Origin: RUG11690 sp045616665
GTDB lineage: Bacteria > Bacteroidota > Bacteroidia > Bacteroidales > WCHB1-69
Length of the DNA: 64,000 nucleotides
Assembly: GCA_045616665.1 (NCBI GenBank)
Contig: JAZLHE010000098.1
Span: 1-64,000 of the forward strand
Reading direction: 5' to 3'
Shown here: positions 18,114 through 27,994 of the stretch, in pieces
Layout: the number at the start of each line of letters is the position of its first letter
How positions within the stretch are numbered: the stretch's first letter is position 1
Made by a program: the position numbers and the translations under genes
Notes under the pieces: model-generated
The model's input: only the letters and a program-made list of their open reading frames with translations
Told to the model about the DNA's origin: nothing
The model's database searches: none

Positions 18114-18255
18114 GTGATCAGTGATCCGTGAACAGATTTATTTGCTTGTGCGAGTGTAAAGACGTATCTCTCCACGGCTCTACTGGCGAACTCTTAATTT
18201 CTTAATTATTATAATGTCTCCCCATCAGCTCACCGATCACTGCTCACTGTTCACT
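18114..18255. repeat. REP/MITE-like element with inverted heptamer arrays
   Basis: Left arm: three heptamers GTGATCA, GTGATCC, GTGAACA (18114-18134). Right arm: four heptamers GCTCACC, GATCACT, GCTCACT, GTTCACT (18228-18255), which on the other strand are AGTGANC repeats, i.e. the same unit inverted. Between them an imperfect hairpin, TAAAGACGT (18157-18165) with ACGGCTCTA (18174-18182). The arrangement resembles a small non-autonomous or REP-like repeat. The right arm touches the stop codon of the LOG gene. Confidence 0.5.
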
Positions 18256-18844
18256 ACTTTTTAATCTTATCCAACCAATGTCTGTCGTTAGAATTTTCGT
18301 AATGATCTAACTTGTAGAACAAATCGTCCAAATCTCGAGCCACAATCAGCAAATCGTAATGGAATGGCCTCAGGAAACCGTCTTGACGAAAACGGTCGAG
18401 TTGAGCCACCAAGTGATCGTAGTAACCATCCGCATTCAACAAGGCCACTGGTTTTTGATGCAAGCCCAACTGGGCATCTGTCATCATCTCGAAGAATTCA
18501 TCCATAGTGCCATACGAACCGGGAAGTATTACAAAGCCATCGGCTTTTTCTTCAAGCATTTGTTTTCTTTCACTCATTGAATTGACTAAAATCAGATTTT
18601 CTCCCAGCGACATATCCAACACGGTTCCATTGGAAAAGAAATTTGGTGCAATACCTACCACACGACCTCCGTTGGCACGGGCAGCCTCTGATGCCGCCAC
18701 CATTAAACCAATGGAAGCTCCGCCGTAATACAACGTGAGATTTTTTTCCGCACATCGCTTTCCGAACTCGGCTGCCAACTCAACAAAAAAAGGATTATTT
18801 CCCTGCGAAGATCCGCAATACAATGCCAAAGACGAATATTTCAT
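18254..18844 (-). CDS. LOG family / TIGR00730 Rossmann-fold protein
   Basis: 196 residues. Members are phosphoribohydrolases that cleave nucleoside monophosphates, including cytokinin riboside monophosphates in some species. Seen: ALYCGSSQGN at the start, YYGGASIGLMVAASEAARAN, and the active-site motif PGSYGTMDEFFEMMTDAQLG. The usual PGGxGTxxE reads PGSYGTMDE here, a Gly-to-Ser change at the third position. The gene overlaps pssA by 4 bases and closes a minus-strand run (NfeD-pssA-LOG). Confidence 0.88.
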   Translation of the reverse strand: MKYSSLALYCGSSQGNNPFFVELAAEFGKRCAEKNLTLYYGGASIGLMVAASEAARANGGRVVGIAPNFFSNGTVLDMSLGENLILVNSMSERKQMLEEKADGFVILPGSYGTMDEFFEMMTDAQLGLHQKPVALLNADGYYDHLVAQLDRFRQDGFLRPFHYDLLIVARDLDDLFYKLDHYENSNDRHWLDKIKK

Positions 18845-19557
18845 AGCAATTGGATTTTACTTATGGCGAACATAGATACAGAAATAAGTATATATAATAA
18901 TATAATGATAGGGAAGGCTCCCAGACGGAAAATAACGAACAAAATTGCCGCCAATATCAGGAATATAAAACGAACTTGATTGCCTTTCCAGTGAAAATGT
19001 TTGAATTTCAATGAAAACATCGGCAACTCACTTATCAAGAGTACGCAAAACACCAACACCAACGCCAAAACAATCCAGAAATTATTCACAAAGGTAAGAT
19101 TGTCGGCGGAAAGTGGCAAAAAACCAAGAAACAAAGCGTTGGCTGGGGTAGGGAGGCCCAAAAATTCGGTGTGTTGCCGCTCATCGTGATTGAATTTTGC
19201 CAGACGATATGCCGAAAAGGCTGGAATCAAAAACGCCAAAAATGGCAAAAAACGAACTACGGGATGGAGTTGGGCGGGCGGCAGATATTGCATACAGTTT
19301 TCTAACCATACATATATAATCATCGCAGGTGCGCCGCCAAAAGAAAACACATCTGCCAAGGAATCCAAATCTACACCCAATGGAGATTGAACTTTCAGCA
19401 AACGTGCTGTAAATCCGTCCAGAAAATCAAACAGTGCCGCCGCGATGATCATCAATGCGGCAAATTTAAGAAAGCCATAATGCAAGGACAAAACTATGGA
19501 AATGGCTCCACAGATAATGTTCATACAAGTAATGCAATTAGGTATATGTTTCTTCAT
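18841..19557 (-). CDS. pssA: CDP-diacylglycerol-serine O-phosphatidyltransferase
   Basis: 238 residues, six to seven membrane segments. It makes phosphatidylserine, the precursor of phosphatidylethanolamine. The CDP-alcohol phosphotransferase motif is complete: DFLDGFTARLL, then GVDLDSLAD with the expected spacing (D-G-xx-A-R-x8-G-x3-D-x3-D) near residues 43-68. The start KKHIPNCITCMNIICGAISI is typical of the type II PssA of Gram-positives and Bacteroidota. A psd gene is not adjacent. Overlaps LOG by 4 bases and NfeD by 1. Confidence 0.94.
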   Translation of the reverse strand: MKKHIPNCITCMNIICGAISIVLSLHYGFLKFAALMIIAAALFDFLDGFTARLLKVQSPLGVDLDSLADVFSFGGAPAMIIYVWLENCMQYLPPAQLHPVVRFLPFLAFLIPAFSAYRLAKFNHDERQHTEFLGLPTPANALFLGFLPLSADNLTFVNNFWIVLALVLVFCVLLISELPMFSLKFKHFHWKGNQVRFIFLILAAILFVIFRLGAFPIIILLYILISVSMFAISKIQLL

Positions 19558-20912
19558 CAGGATAATTTTTTCACGAACAATTGAGCATTTTCAAAACGTG
19601 TCACTTCTACCTGTTCGTCTTTTTCTATAAAGCCGATTTCCGAAGTGGCATCCAACATTTCCCCATCAATTTCAATTTTCCCGACCGGGCGAAGCAGGGT
19701 GGCGGCCACCGCGGTGCGTCCCACATATTGAGTCAGATTCATATCCTGAGCCACGTATCCCTTATCGGCATTCATTTGCGTTTTCAAAGCAAGCGAACCG
19801 TAACGGGTGTCTGCGCTAATGAGTTTTTTCCCAAGCCATAATGAAAGGATAAAACCGGCAAAGCAGGCGGCCAACACCAAGAACAAATACTTGACAAAAA
19901 GTCCGGGAGCTGCCATACTGAAATTAAATCCCACATTAAAAATCATCGTCAAAACCAAAGATCCCACCATCAGTATAATCCCGGAAATTCCTGTGACGCC
20001 AAAGCCCGGGACAACGAAAATCTCCAACATCAGCAAGCCAAAACCGACAAGGAAAATAATAATTTCCCAATGGGCGGCCAAACCTTCCAAATAATGAGGC
20101 GCAAAATAGAGTAGTGCGGCAAGAATGGCCACCAGCAACGCAAAACCAATGCCCGGAGCCTGCATTTCAAAGTAGATGCCACCAATGATAAACATAATCA
20201 GAATGCCGCTCACGATAGGGTTTATCAAGAATGAAATGACTTTGTCAATCCAAGTAACTTTTTGATTTATAAACTGGTATGAGCCGATATTCATCTTGTG
20301 CATTACATCGTTTTTATCCCTGGCTTCCGCATTGCAAAAATGATGGCCGATGGCTTCGGATGTTGTAAATGTCAACACTTTTCCTTTGACCGAAATCCCC
20401 GGAATTTCAACATCTGGATCGACCATCGCTTGCGCAATGTCCGGATCACGACCGTTCATTTCTGCCGTGGAACGCATCAGCGAACGCATATATGACTGGT
20501 ATTTGTCAGGCATAATTTCACCAGTTTGATTTACCACGGAAGCGGCTCCAATCGAACTTCCTGGAGCCATATAAATGGAATCGCAAGCCAGGGAAATCAG
20601 AGCACCGGCTGATGCCGCATTTTTATTTATGAAAACAATGGTCGGAATTTTACATTCCAGCAATGCCGTACGCATTTTGTCTGCCGCATCCAATTCACCG
20701 CCAAAAGTATTTAATTCCATCAGAAGATAATCTGCATTTACTTCCTGTGCCTGACGAATGGCTTGCGTCAGTTTTCTTTCCGAAGGCTTGGAAATATTGT
20801 CGTCAATTTGAAAATAGAAAATTTTATTCATTTTCTGCTGCGCAAAAACACAACCCAACGATAAAGCCATCAACAAGGATATTAACGCAAATTTTCTAAA
20901 AATCACCTCCAT
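19557..20912 (-). CDS. NfeD family membrane protease
   Basis: 451 residues. Signal peptide (about 1-24). A ClpP-like serine protease domain (about 30-215) contains LLMELNTFGGELDAAD, the nucleophile region INKNAASAGALISLACD and MAPGSSIGAASVV. Four membrane segments follow (about 230-360), then a C-terminal NfeD/OB-fold domain (VGRTAVAATLLRPVGKIEID). Full-length NfeD proteins pair with stomatin-like proteins and degrade membrane or stomatin-type substrates. No stomatin gene is adjacent here. Its stop overlaps the pssA start by one base. Confidence 0.9.
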   Translation of the reverse strand: MEVIFRKFALISLLMALSLGCVFAQQKMNKIFYFQIDDNISKPSERKLTQAIRQAQEVNADYLLMELNTFGGELDAADKMRTALLECKIPTIVFINKNAASAGALISLACDSIYMAPGSSIGAASVVNQTGEIMPDKYQSYMRSLMRSTAEMNGRDPDIAQAMVDPDVEIPGISVKGKVLTFTTSEAIGHHFCNAEARDKNDVMHKMNIGSYQFINQKVTWIDKVISFLINPIVSGILIMFIIGGIYFEMQAPGIGFALLVAILAALLYFAPHYLEGLAAHWEIIIFLVGFGLLMLEIFVVPGFGVTGISGIILMVGSLVLTMIFNVGFNFSMAAPGLFVKYLFLVLAACFAGFILSLWLGKKLISADTRYGSLALKTQMNADKGYVAQDMNLTQYVGRTAVAATLLRPVGKIEIDGEMLDATSEIGFIEKDEQVEVTRFENAQLFVKKLS

Positions 20913-20971
20913 TTTCGGACAACATTTTATTCTTATAATTTATATTATGTTAAATAGGATTGTTGGCAACC

Positions 20972-21721
20972 CTAATTTTGTATAGTATTGTCGATGCGTT
21001 GCCATTTTCTGAACCAGCTGCGAAAACGCAAACCGATAACGCCAAAAATGGCTTCTTTGAAAATTCCGCCAGACATTTTAGAAGTTCCCAATTTTCTGTC
21101 TTCAAAAATAATTGGCACTTCCACGATTTTGAATCCCAACTTATAGACATTGAATTTCATTTCGATTTGGAATCCATAACCAACGTGATGAATCTGATCA
21201 AAATCTATCGCTTTAAGCGTGGTGGCACGATAACACTTAAAACCGGCAGTCGTATCGTGAACTGGGATTCCCAACATAATTCTAACGTAGGCCGAGCCGT
21301 AATACGACATAAGCAAACGGGACATCGGCCAATTCACGACATTAACGCCATTGCAATAACGTGAACCGATAGCCAAATCCGCATTTTGTTCCACGCAAGC
21401 CTGATACAAACGGGCCAAATCGTTCGGATTGTGAGAAAAATCGGCATCCATTTCAAACACAAAGTCATACTGATGAGCCAAAGCCCACTTAAAACCGTGA
21501 ATATAGGCGGTTCCAAGTCCCAATTTTCCTTTTCTTTCCTCGATAAACAATCTTTCGGGGTACTCCCCTATCAAATTTTTCACAATTTGCGCGGTGCCGT
21601 CCGGAGAATTATCTTCAATCACCAAAATATGATAATCTCCAAGGGAAAATACGGTACGAATGATATTTTCAATATTTTCCTTTTCGTTATAGGTCGGAAT
21701 AATGACAAGTTTTTTATCCAT
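20972..21721 (-). CDS. Polyprenol monophosphomannose synthase-type glycosyltransferase (GT2)
   Basis: 249 residues. It transfers a sugar (mannose or glucose) from a nucleotide sugar to polyprenyl phosphate. Motifs: VIIPTYNEKENIENII at the start, LVIEDNSPDGTAQIV, the DxD region FEMDADFSHNPNDL, and WPMSRLLMSYYGSAYVRIML. It has no C-terminal membrane domain, so it is the soluble DPM1-type. Length fits. The next gene on this strand, an endonuclease/phosphatase family member, ends 14 bases upstream and may be cotranscribed. Confidence 0.92.
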   Translation of the reverse strand: MDKKLVIIPTYNEKENIENIIRTVFSLGDYHILVIEDNSPDGTAQIVKNLIGEYPERLFIEERKGKLGLGTAYIHGFKWALAHQYDFVFEMDADFSHNPNDLARLYQACVEQNADLAIGSRYCNGVNVVNWPMSRLLMSYYGSAYVRIMLGIPVHDTTAGFKCYRATTLKAIDFDQIHHVGYGFQIEMKFNVYKLGFKIVEVPIIFEDRKLGTSKMSGGIFKEAIFGVIGLRFRSWFRKWQRIDNTIQN

Positions 21722-21735
21722 AATATGAAATTTTA

Positions 21736-22758
21736 TTACTTTTCAAGAATAATGTAAACGGGAAAATGGTCGCTATAGCCGCCTTGATACACTCCGGCCG
21801 CGTAGGTTCTTAACGGATATCCGATATAGGAACCGGATTGAGACAGCATAAAATTCTTTCTAAACACCTTTGTTCCCACATATTTATAGGAATTTGGCCT
21901 TACCGGATAAATTAAATTAGAAGAAATGACAATTTGGTCAATGACATCCCACACGTCGCGATAGGCGTATGTCCCCACGCCGTCTTGATACATTTTCCAC
22001 ATTGGATTAAACAAATCTCCTCGTTGAACATCTTTGATTTTAACCTTGGGTTGCAAATAATCCTTAAGGCTTTTTGCAGTTGGACTGTCGTTAAAGTCTC
22101 CCATAAAGACGATATTCGCATTGATGTTTTTCGCGAGAATTGAATCAGCGATATGGCGGGCCAATTGTGCGGCCGCAATTCGTTTGGGCATACTTCGTTT
22201 CTCGCCCCCCAATTTGGAAGGCCAGTGCATCACAATACAATGAACGGTGTCCGTATGGTCAATTACGCCAGTCATTAAAAACTGATCACGCGTACGAAAG
22301 CTGGTATCCTCTGTTACCAATCTAAATGCTTTTGTGCTAAGCACTTGAAATCTATCTTGATCATACAGGAATGCGACATCCACGCCACGACGATCGGGTG
22401 AATCGTGATGAACCACGCCCAAATTCAACGGTTTAAGTTTTTCGGTGGCCACCAAGTCGTCTAAAACACGTTTGTTTTCGACTTCAGAAACGCCTAAAAC
22501 CACTACTCCACCCTTTTCTTCGCCAATCAACGCGATGACGGAAGCCATATTGTTCAACTTGCGCTGATACCTTTCCGGTGTCCATTGATAGTCGCCCGTA
22601 GGCAAAAACTGTTCGTCATTGGTAGCGGGATCATTTTCCGTATCAAAAAGATTTTCAAGGTTGTAAAAACCGATGATCGCAGATTTTCCGCTTTGTGCAA
22701 ATACCGTCGTTCCTGCCCATATCAGAAACACAAGTAAGGTCAAAGTCTTAGTCCTCAT
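21736..22758 (-). CDS. Secreted endonuclease/exonuclease/phosphatase family protein
   Basis: 340 residues. Signal peptide MRTKTLTLLVFLIWAGTTVF cleaved near AQSGK. Catalytic segments of the EEP superfamily are present: GFYNLENLFDTENDP (metal-binding Asn/Glu), VVVLGVSEVENKRVL, VMHWPSKLGGEKRSM, VFMGDFNDSPTAKSL (Asp-x-Asn) and GYSDHFPVYI (the terminal Asp-His). These enzymes cleave phosphodiesters in DNA, RNA or lipids. Export suggests nucleic acid scavenging. In related Bacteroidota such a gene often stands beside TonB-receptor/DUF5689 genes, as here, though divergently. Confidence 0.9.
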   Translation of the reverse strand: MRTKTLTLLVFLIWAGTTVFAQSGKSAIIGFYNLENLFDTENDPATNDEQFLPTGDYQWTPERYQRKLNNMASVIALIGEEKGGVVVLGVSEVENKRVLDDLVATEKLKPLNLGVVHHDSPDRRGVDVAFLYDQDRFQVLSTKAFRLVTEDTSFRTRDQFLMTGVIDHTDTVHCIVMHWPSKLGGEKRSMPKRIAAAQLARHIADSILAKNINANIVFMGDFNDSPTAKSLKDYLQPKVKIKDVQRGDLFNPMWKMYQDGVGTYAYRDVWDVIDQIVISSNLIYPVRPNSYKYVGTKVFRKNFMLSQSGSYIGYPLRTYAAGVYQGGYSDHFPVYIILEK

Positions 22759-22777
22759 AACACATAATTATTAAACT

Positions 22778-22786
22778 GCAAAGATA
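22778..22786 (-). promoter_or_regulatory. -7 box ahead of the secreted EEP gene
   Basis: On the minus strand TATCTTTGC, 20 bases before the ATG at 22758. Confidence 0.6.
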
Positions 22787-22843
22787 CATTATTTTTCATA
22801 GCAAAAAGCGAAAAAAACATATTAAAGCAAGCGTTTTTTTTTG

Positions 22844-22852
22844 TAATTTTGT
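22844..22852 (+). promoter_or_regulatory. -7 box ahead of the TonB receptor operon
   Basis: TAATTTTGT matches TAnnTTTG and lies 31 bases before the ATG at 22883. It is set apart from the divergent -7 box (22778-22786) by about 58 bases. Confidence 0.55.
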
Positions 22853-22882
22853 CGTTTAATTTATTTGACTAAAAACGAGTCT

Positions 22883-25414
22883 ATGAAAAAACGATCACTT
22901 TTTATCGCTGCGTTCTTATCTACTTGTGTTATAGCTTATTCGCAAGACATTAACAATAAAGGGGGAAAGAAACAGCAAGGCAAACAGCAAACGGAAACAG
23001 TCGAAGATTTTCGAGACAATGACGAAATATCCGATTCGAACTACGAATCGGACGACCTTGAAAGCGGAGATACCTATATTCCTGGACTGCTTCATTCAAC
23101 AAAAGACGTATATGAAAACAACACATCATACGCTTTTAGCATAGCGCGTTTTAAGAACAGAGGTTACGACAGTCGTTTCCGCAAAGTCAATGTCAATAAT
23201 TTTGAGCTCAACGATATGGTTACAGGGAATTCTCCATTCTATTTGTGGAGTGGTTTGAATCATACTTTCCGATATCCTGAAATCATAACAGGCTTAAACA
23301 CAGGTACTTTCAGCTTTGGAGACATTGACGGATCTTCCAACTTCAACACCAGGGCATCGGCATATCGCAAGCAAATCCGCGTCGGTTATTCGCTTACCAA
23401 CCGTTCCTATACCAACAGACTTCAATTCACCTACGCTTCCGGCGTCTTGAATAAGGGCTGGTCCGTGGCAGCCTCCCTGTCTGGTCGTTTTGGCAAGGGT
23501 TTGAATTACGTGGACGGTGTTTCAGCCCAAGGCATCAGCTATTTTGTCGCATTGGAAAAGAAAATCAACACGGTTCACGCACTCAACCTCACTGCTTTCG
23601 GTGCCCCGTCGGTACGCGAGAGCCAATCCGCCTCCGTGCAGGAAGCCTTTGACATCACCGGCACCCACTATTACAATCCCAACTGGGGCTGGTATAACGG
23701 CAAGAAACGCAATGCCCGCGTTAGTAATTCCCACACGCCGGTCATTCAGTTGACACACTATTATACGCCGGATCAAAAATTAAATATGACGACTACCCTT
23801 ACCGCCACTTTCGGCAGCAACCACAGCACGTCTCTTAATTGGTACGACGCTCAAGATCCAAGACCTGACTACTACAGATATCTTCCAAGTTATCAGATTA
23901 CCAACGGAGACACCGCTTCCACTTATTATGATGTATTATCTGCTTGGCAAAACAATGCCAACATTAGACAAATCAATTGGGACAATATGTACAATGTCAA
24001 TCAACTCGCTGCCCAGCAAGGCAAGCGTGCCCAGTATATGGTGGAAGACAGAATCCGCGACCACTTTATGATTGGCGGTACGACCAACGCCGTTTATACG
24101 CTCAGCGACAATATTAAATTTGTCTATGGTGTTGACATCCGTGGAATGAAACAACACAACTACAAAACCATCAACGATTTGTTGGGTGGTTTATATTGGT
24201 TGGACGTGGACAAGTATTCAGAAGGCGATTTTCCCGATGACGCCAATGTTCAATATAACGACTTGGACAACAAAGACAAGGAATTGCACGAAGGAGATGT
24301 TTTCGGGTATGATTATGATTATGTCATCTTGAAACAAAAAGCTTGGGCACAGGTATTATTCACCTATAACAAAATAGATTTCAATCTTGGTGCCAACATC
24401 GGTGCGACGGAATATTGGCGTAATGGCAACATGAAAAACGGACGTTTTCAGAATGAATCCAAAGGTAAATCTGACGTTAAGAGTTTCTGCGAATATGCTT
24501 TCCGTGGCGGAATCACCTATAAAATTACCGGTCGTCACTACTTGGTGTTGAACGGATTGTATGAAAACAACGCGCCAAGTATTATGAATGCTTTTGTCGC
24601 GCCCAACATTCGCAACAAATACGTGGATCGTCTCCAATGTGAGAAAATCGGTTCCGTCGATTTGTCCTACATTATGAAATATCCTATTGTGACCTTGCGC
24701 TTAACCGGATATTTTGCGCAAATGAACGATATGACCAAACTCATTTCATTTTATCACGATGGAATGCAAAGTATGGTCAACTATTCAATTTCCGGCATTG
24801 ACGAACGCCATCTCGGCTTGGAATTGGGTGCCGAAATCAAATTGGGTTCTATGTTTGCCCTTGTTCTGGCCGGCAACTATGGCGACTACCGTTATTCTGA
24901 CAGAGCCAATGTGACTATGAATGCCGAAAACGGAAGCGACTTTGAAGGAGAAGTCAATAGTACGGTGTATTGGAAAAACTATCACGTGGCCAACTCTCCT
25001 CAGGCGGCAGGCACCATCGGACTGAAATTCAACCACAAGAACTGGTGGGTGAATATCAATGCCAACTACTTTGACAAAATCTATTGTTCGTTGAATCCTG
25101 AAAGAAGAACCACTTCTGCCCGCGGAACCCTCGAAGAAACCTCTCCCCTATACCAAATGATGGCCAGCCAAACCAGAATGAAAGGCCAATTCACCCTTGA
25201 TGCCTCTATCAGCAAATCGTGGAGAATCAAACAATATACCATCGGATTCAATGTCAGTGTCACCAACATCACCAACAACAAGAATCTGATTACTACCGCT
25301 TGGGAACAATATAGATACGATTACACCGATTACAATCCCAATAAATTTCAAAACAAATGCTTTTACGCATTGGGAACCACATTCTATGCCGGTATCAATT
25401 TCCAATTTAACTAA
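22883..25414 (+). CDS. TonB-dependent outer-membrane receptor
   Basis: 843 residues from the ATG at 22883; a TTG 18 bases upstream is less likely. Signal peptide MKKRSLFIAAFLSTCVIAYS. The N-terminal region is acidic and short; residues about 80-145 look like the end of a plug domain (RFKNRGYDSRFRKVNVNNFE, then NSPFYLWSGLNHTFRYPE). The rest is a large beta-barrel with alternating aromatic strands, ending with the outer-membrane C-terminal signature FYAGINFQF. The usual CarboxypepD-like extension is absent. The operon with two DUF5689 lipoproteins suggests uptake or binding of a ligand, not identified. It is the first gene of a three- to four-gene transcript. Confidence 0.85.
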   Translation: MKKRSLFIAAFLSTCVIAYSQDINNKGGKKQQGKQQTETVEDFRDNDEISDSNYESDDLESGDTYIPGLLHSTKDVYENNTSYAFSIARFKNRGYDSRFRKVNVNNFELNDMVTGNSPFYLWSGLNHTFRYPEIITGLNTGTFSFGDIDGSSNFNTRASAYRKQIRVGYSLTNRSYTNRLQFTYASGVLNKGWSVAASLSGRFGKGLNYVDGVSAQGISYFVALEKKINTVHALNLTAFGAPSVRESQSASVQEAFDITGTHYYNPNWGWYNGKKRNARVSNSHTPVIQLTHYYTPDQKLNMTTTLTATFGSNHSTSLNWYDAQDPRPDYYRYLPSYQITNGDTASTYYDVLSAWQNNANIRQINWDNMYNVNQLAAQQGKRAQYMVEDRIRDHFMIGGTTNAVYTLSDNIKFVYGVDIRGMKQHNYKTINDLLGGLYWLDVDKYSEGDFPDDANVQYNDLDNKDKELHEGDVFGYDYDYVILKQKAWAQVLFTYNKIDFNLGANIGATEYWRNGNMKNGRFQNESKGKSDVKSFCEYAFRGGITYKITGRHYLVLNGLYENNAPSIMNAFVAPNIRNKYVDRLQCEKIGSVDLSYIMKYPIVTLRLTGYFAQMNDMTKLISFYHDGMQSMVNYSISGIDERHLGLELGAEIKLGSMFALVLAGNYGDYRYSDRANVTMNAENGSDFEGEVNSTVYWKNYHVANSPQAAGTIGLKFNHKNWWVNINANYFDKIYCSLNPERRTTSARGTLEETSPLYQMMASQTRMKGQFTLDASISKSWRIKQYTIGFNVSVTNITNNKNLITTAWEQYRYDYTDYNPNKFQNKCFYALGTTFYAGINFQFN

Positions 25415-25446
25415 CAGCATTATTGTAATCTAAAAATAACGACAAT

Positions 25447-26694
25447 ATGAAATATACAAAAATAACTCTCGGATTATTATTATCAATCGTGATGATTTGT
25501 ACTTCCGCCTGCAAAAAAGAATTGGATGTGGCTCCTTGCGCCACTTTTGACGGAAAAGCCACCCATACCATTGCGGAATTATTACAATTTCATCCGTTAA
25601 CCGAAGGATTCACCTACGACACGATACCTCAAGGCGTTATTATCCAGGGTGTCGTCATCTCAAGCGACAAAGAAGGCAATTGCTACAAATACATTACCAT
25701 TGACGACGGAACCGCCGGCGTGCAAATCAAAATCAACAGCAGTTCGTTGTACACCAATTATCCATTGGGACAACGTGTTTTCGTAAAATGCGACGGATTG
25801 GTACTCGGAGACTACGGAATGCTTCACCAACTGGGATGGTGGGAAAATGGAAGTATGCAAGGCATCAACACTAACCGTATCTCCAAATACATATTCAGAG
25901 ACGGTCTTCCAGGTGCTACCCCAGCCCCTATCGAACTCAATTCCGCCAACGATATCGAAGACAATATGTATAATCGTTTAGTCAAGATAAAGGATTGCCA
26001 TTTCAAATATCCGGGCAGTGTCTTTGCCGAAACGACATCCAGTGGCACTTCCAACGACATCGTCTTTGCCGATGGCAGCGAAATCGTTCTTTACACCAGC
26101 GCTTACGCCAAATTTGCCAGCCAACTCACTCCGGAAGGCAAATTTGATATGATAGCCATTCTGTCTCGTTTTAGAACTACCAAGCAGTTGGTTCTTCGTT
26201 CATTGGACGATTTGCATGTAGAGCCCGTCGTTCAAGAAAAAACCATTTATAATATGAACTTGTCTCAAAATCCACTTCTTAACGGTTGGAGTAATATCAC
26301 TACCGCTGGAAGCAGCTGGGAATATTTGCCCTCAGCTTCGGCCTGTTTGATTCAAGGGATGCAAGGCAATAATGACAGTTGGTTGATTTCTCCAGTTGTC
26401 AATGCTGCTTCATACGACAATGTCACTTTATCACTCACCCACCGCTCTATCAATGGCACCAATGGCCGCAAACTCTACTACTCGACCTCTTACAATGGAG
26501 AGTCCATTAATCCTTCAGATTGGACAGAAATTGACTTAGGCACAATCGGACAGGGATACACCACTTTTACCCAAAATATTCCAACAGAAATTTTCACTCA
26601 ACCCAATTTGAGATTTGCATTAAGATATACAGATAACACCAATTCCACTTGGCTGATATCTTCTTTTAAATTAGTTTCTTACGTATTAGAATAA
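25447..26694 (+). CDS. DUF5689 lipoprotein with choice-of-anchor-type C-terminus
   Basis: 415 residues. Lipobox MICTSAC, lipid-modified Cys near residue 21. Residues about 40-255 are a DUF5689 (OB-fold-like) domain: QGVIIQGVVISSDKEGNCYK, ITIDDGTAGVQIKINSSSLY, VFVKCDGLVLGDYG. Residues 275-415 resemble a choice-of-anchor J jelly roll (DSWLISPVVNAAS, LYYSTSYNG). Probably a surface lipoprotein partner of the upstream TonB receptor. The next gene encodes a paralog. Ligand unknown. Confidence 0.83.
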   Translation: MKYTKITLGLLLSIVMICTSACKKELDVAPCATFDGKATHTIAELLQFHPLTEGFTYDTIPQGVIIQGVVISSDKEGNCYKYITIDDGTAGVQIKINSSSLYTNYPLGQRVFVKCDGLVLGDYGMLHQLGWWENGSMQGINTNRISKYIFRDGLPGATPAPIELNSANDIEDNMYNRLVKIKDCHFKYPGSVFAETTSSGTSNDIVFADGSEIVLYTSAYAKFASQLTPEGKFDMIAILSRFRTTKQLVLRSLDDLHVEPVVQEKTIYNMNLSQNPLLNGWSNITTAGSSWEYLPSASACLIQGMQGNNDSWLISPVVNAASYDNVTLSLTHRSINGTNGRKLYYSTSYNGESINPSDWTEIDLGTIGQGYTTFTQNIPTEIFTQPNLRFALRYTDNTNSTWLISSFKLVSYVLE

Positions 26695-26704
26695 AAATTG
26701 CATT

Positions 26705-27994
26705 ATGAAAAAAATATTCAATCTGATATTTGCATTATCATTGATGGCCGTTATCATTCCGTCTTGTCAAAAATGGACGGCTCCCAAATTTGAAGCCCCG
26801 GTTTATACGGGTCCCAAGGCCAATAAAACCATTGCCGACATCAAAGCACGCCATCTTGTGCTTGATCAAAACATCCAGGATTCCATTTGTCGCGCCTCAT
26901 CCGAGAAATTTATCGTCAAGGCAGTGGTGGTCAGTTCCGATGAAGGTGGAAACTGTTACAAATATCTTACCGTTCAAGACGCAACGGGTGGCATCGAAAT
27001 CGCCATCGACAAAAACAGCCTTTTCAACGACTACCCTGTAGGACAAATCGTATATATAAACTGTCAGGGCTTAGTGGTTGGCGACTACAACAATAAATAT
27101 CAAATCGGATGGATTTATGAAAACAGCATTGGACGTATCAACGCTATGATGTTGGGTAATTATTTGTCCAAAGATGGACTTCCCGACATGAAAAATATTG
27201 AAGAACTTTCGCCTTGCGGTGGAATTTGCGAGATTAATTCCAATGTTGATCTTGATCCGGTAAAAGTCAATTGCCTTTGTCGTATTTCAAAAGCCAAATT
27301 CAAAGCAGAATGTCACGGTTTGCAATTGGCCACCAACGACCTCACTTGTGACCGCGAACTCGAAAATTACAACATCACCGTGAGGACTTCCAACTATGCG
27401 AAATTCAGAAATTTTGTTATTGATGCCACCAAGGAATACGATTTGACGGGTATTTTGACCATTTACAACAACAATTACCAATTCACCATTCGCACCATTG
27501 ACGACATCAAAATCGCTCCGAAAGAAGAAGAAATACTGGTGAAACAACTGACTTTTGATGCCAGTTCTTTCACCACCGGAGGATGGTCTCAAAACAATGC
27601 AAACGGCTGGCAGTTTTCAGACAATTATATGTACCACATGTTTGTCAATGCCACTTGTGACGACTGGATGGTTTCTCCCGAAATCACCATTCATGATAAT
27701 GACAGCTATCTTAAAATCGAGCATCATATCAACGAAGTTACCGACCCTGATTTTTACCAGGTTTATTATTCCACCGCTTCATTTGACGGAACCATTCACG
27801 AAAGCGACTGGACACCTTATAACTTAACAGAATATCCATCCTCCTCCTACTTTGGATACAGCAATGAATTGACACCTGTTCCGCAAGGCGTTCCTTTTAG
27901 AATTGCGATCAGATACAATAAACACACCAGCTCAATAGCATCACACAGATGGTATATTAAATCATTAAACTTTTATAAGAAAGAATGGAGATAA
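26705..27994 (+). CDS. Second DUF5689 lipoprotein, paralog of the upstream gene
   Basis: 429 residues. Lipobox AVIIPSC, Cys near residue 21. It shares with its neighbour the segments VVVSSDEGGNCYKYLTVQDA, GGIEIAIDKNSLFNDYPVGQ and INCQGLVVGDYN. An insert rich in Cys (CGGICEIN, VNCLCRISKAKF, AECHG) distinguishes it. The C-terminal jelly-roll region (DDWMVSPEITIHD, VYYSTASFDG) is again present. The stop overlaps the ribBA start by 10 bases, an unusually deep overlap that couples a surface lipoprotein to a vitamin biosynthesis gene. Confidence 0.82.
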   Translation: MKKIFNLIFALSLMAVIIPSCQKWTAPKFEAPVYTGPKANKTIADIKARHLVLDQNIQDSICRASSEKFIVKAVVVSSDEGGNCYKYLTVQDATGGIEIAIDKNSLFNDYPVGQIVYINCQGLVVGDYNNKYQIGWIYENSIGRINAMMLGNYLSKDGLPDMKNIEELSPCGGICEINSNVDLDPVKVNCLCRISKAKFKAECHGLQLATNDLTCDRELENYNITVRTSNYAKFRNFVIDATKEYDLTGILTIYNNNYQFTIRTIDDIKIAPKEEEILVKQLTFDASSFTTGGWSQNNANGWQFSDNYMYHMFVNATCDDWMVSPEITIHDNDSYLKIEHHINEVTDPDFYQVYYSTASFDGTIHESDWTPYNLTEYPSSSYFGYSNELTPVPQGVPFRIAIRYNKHTSSIASHRWYIKSLNFYKKEWR

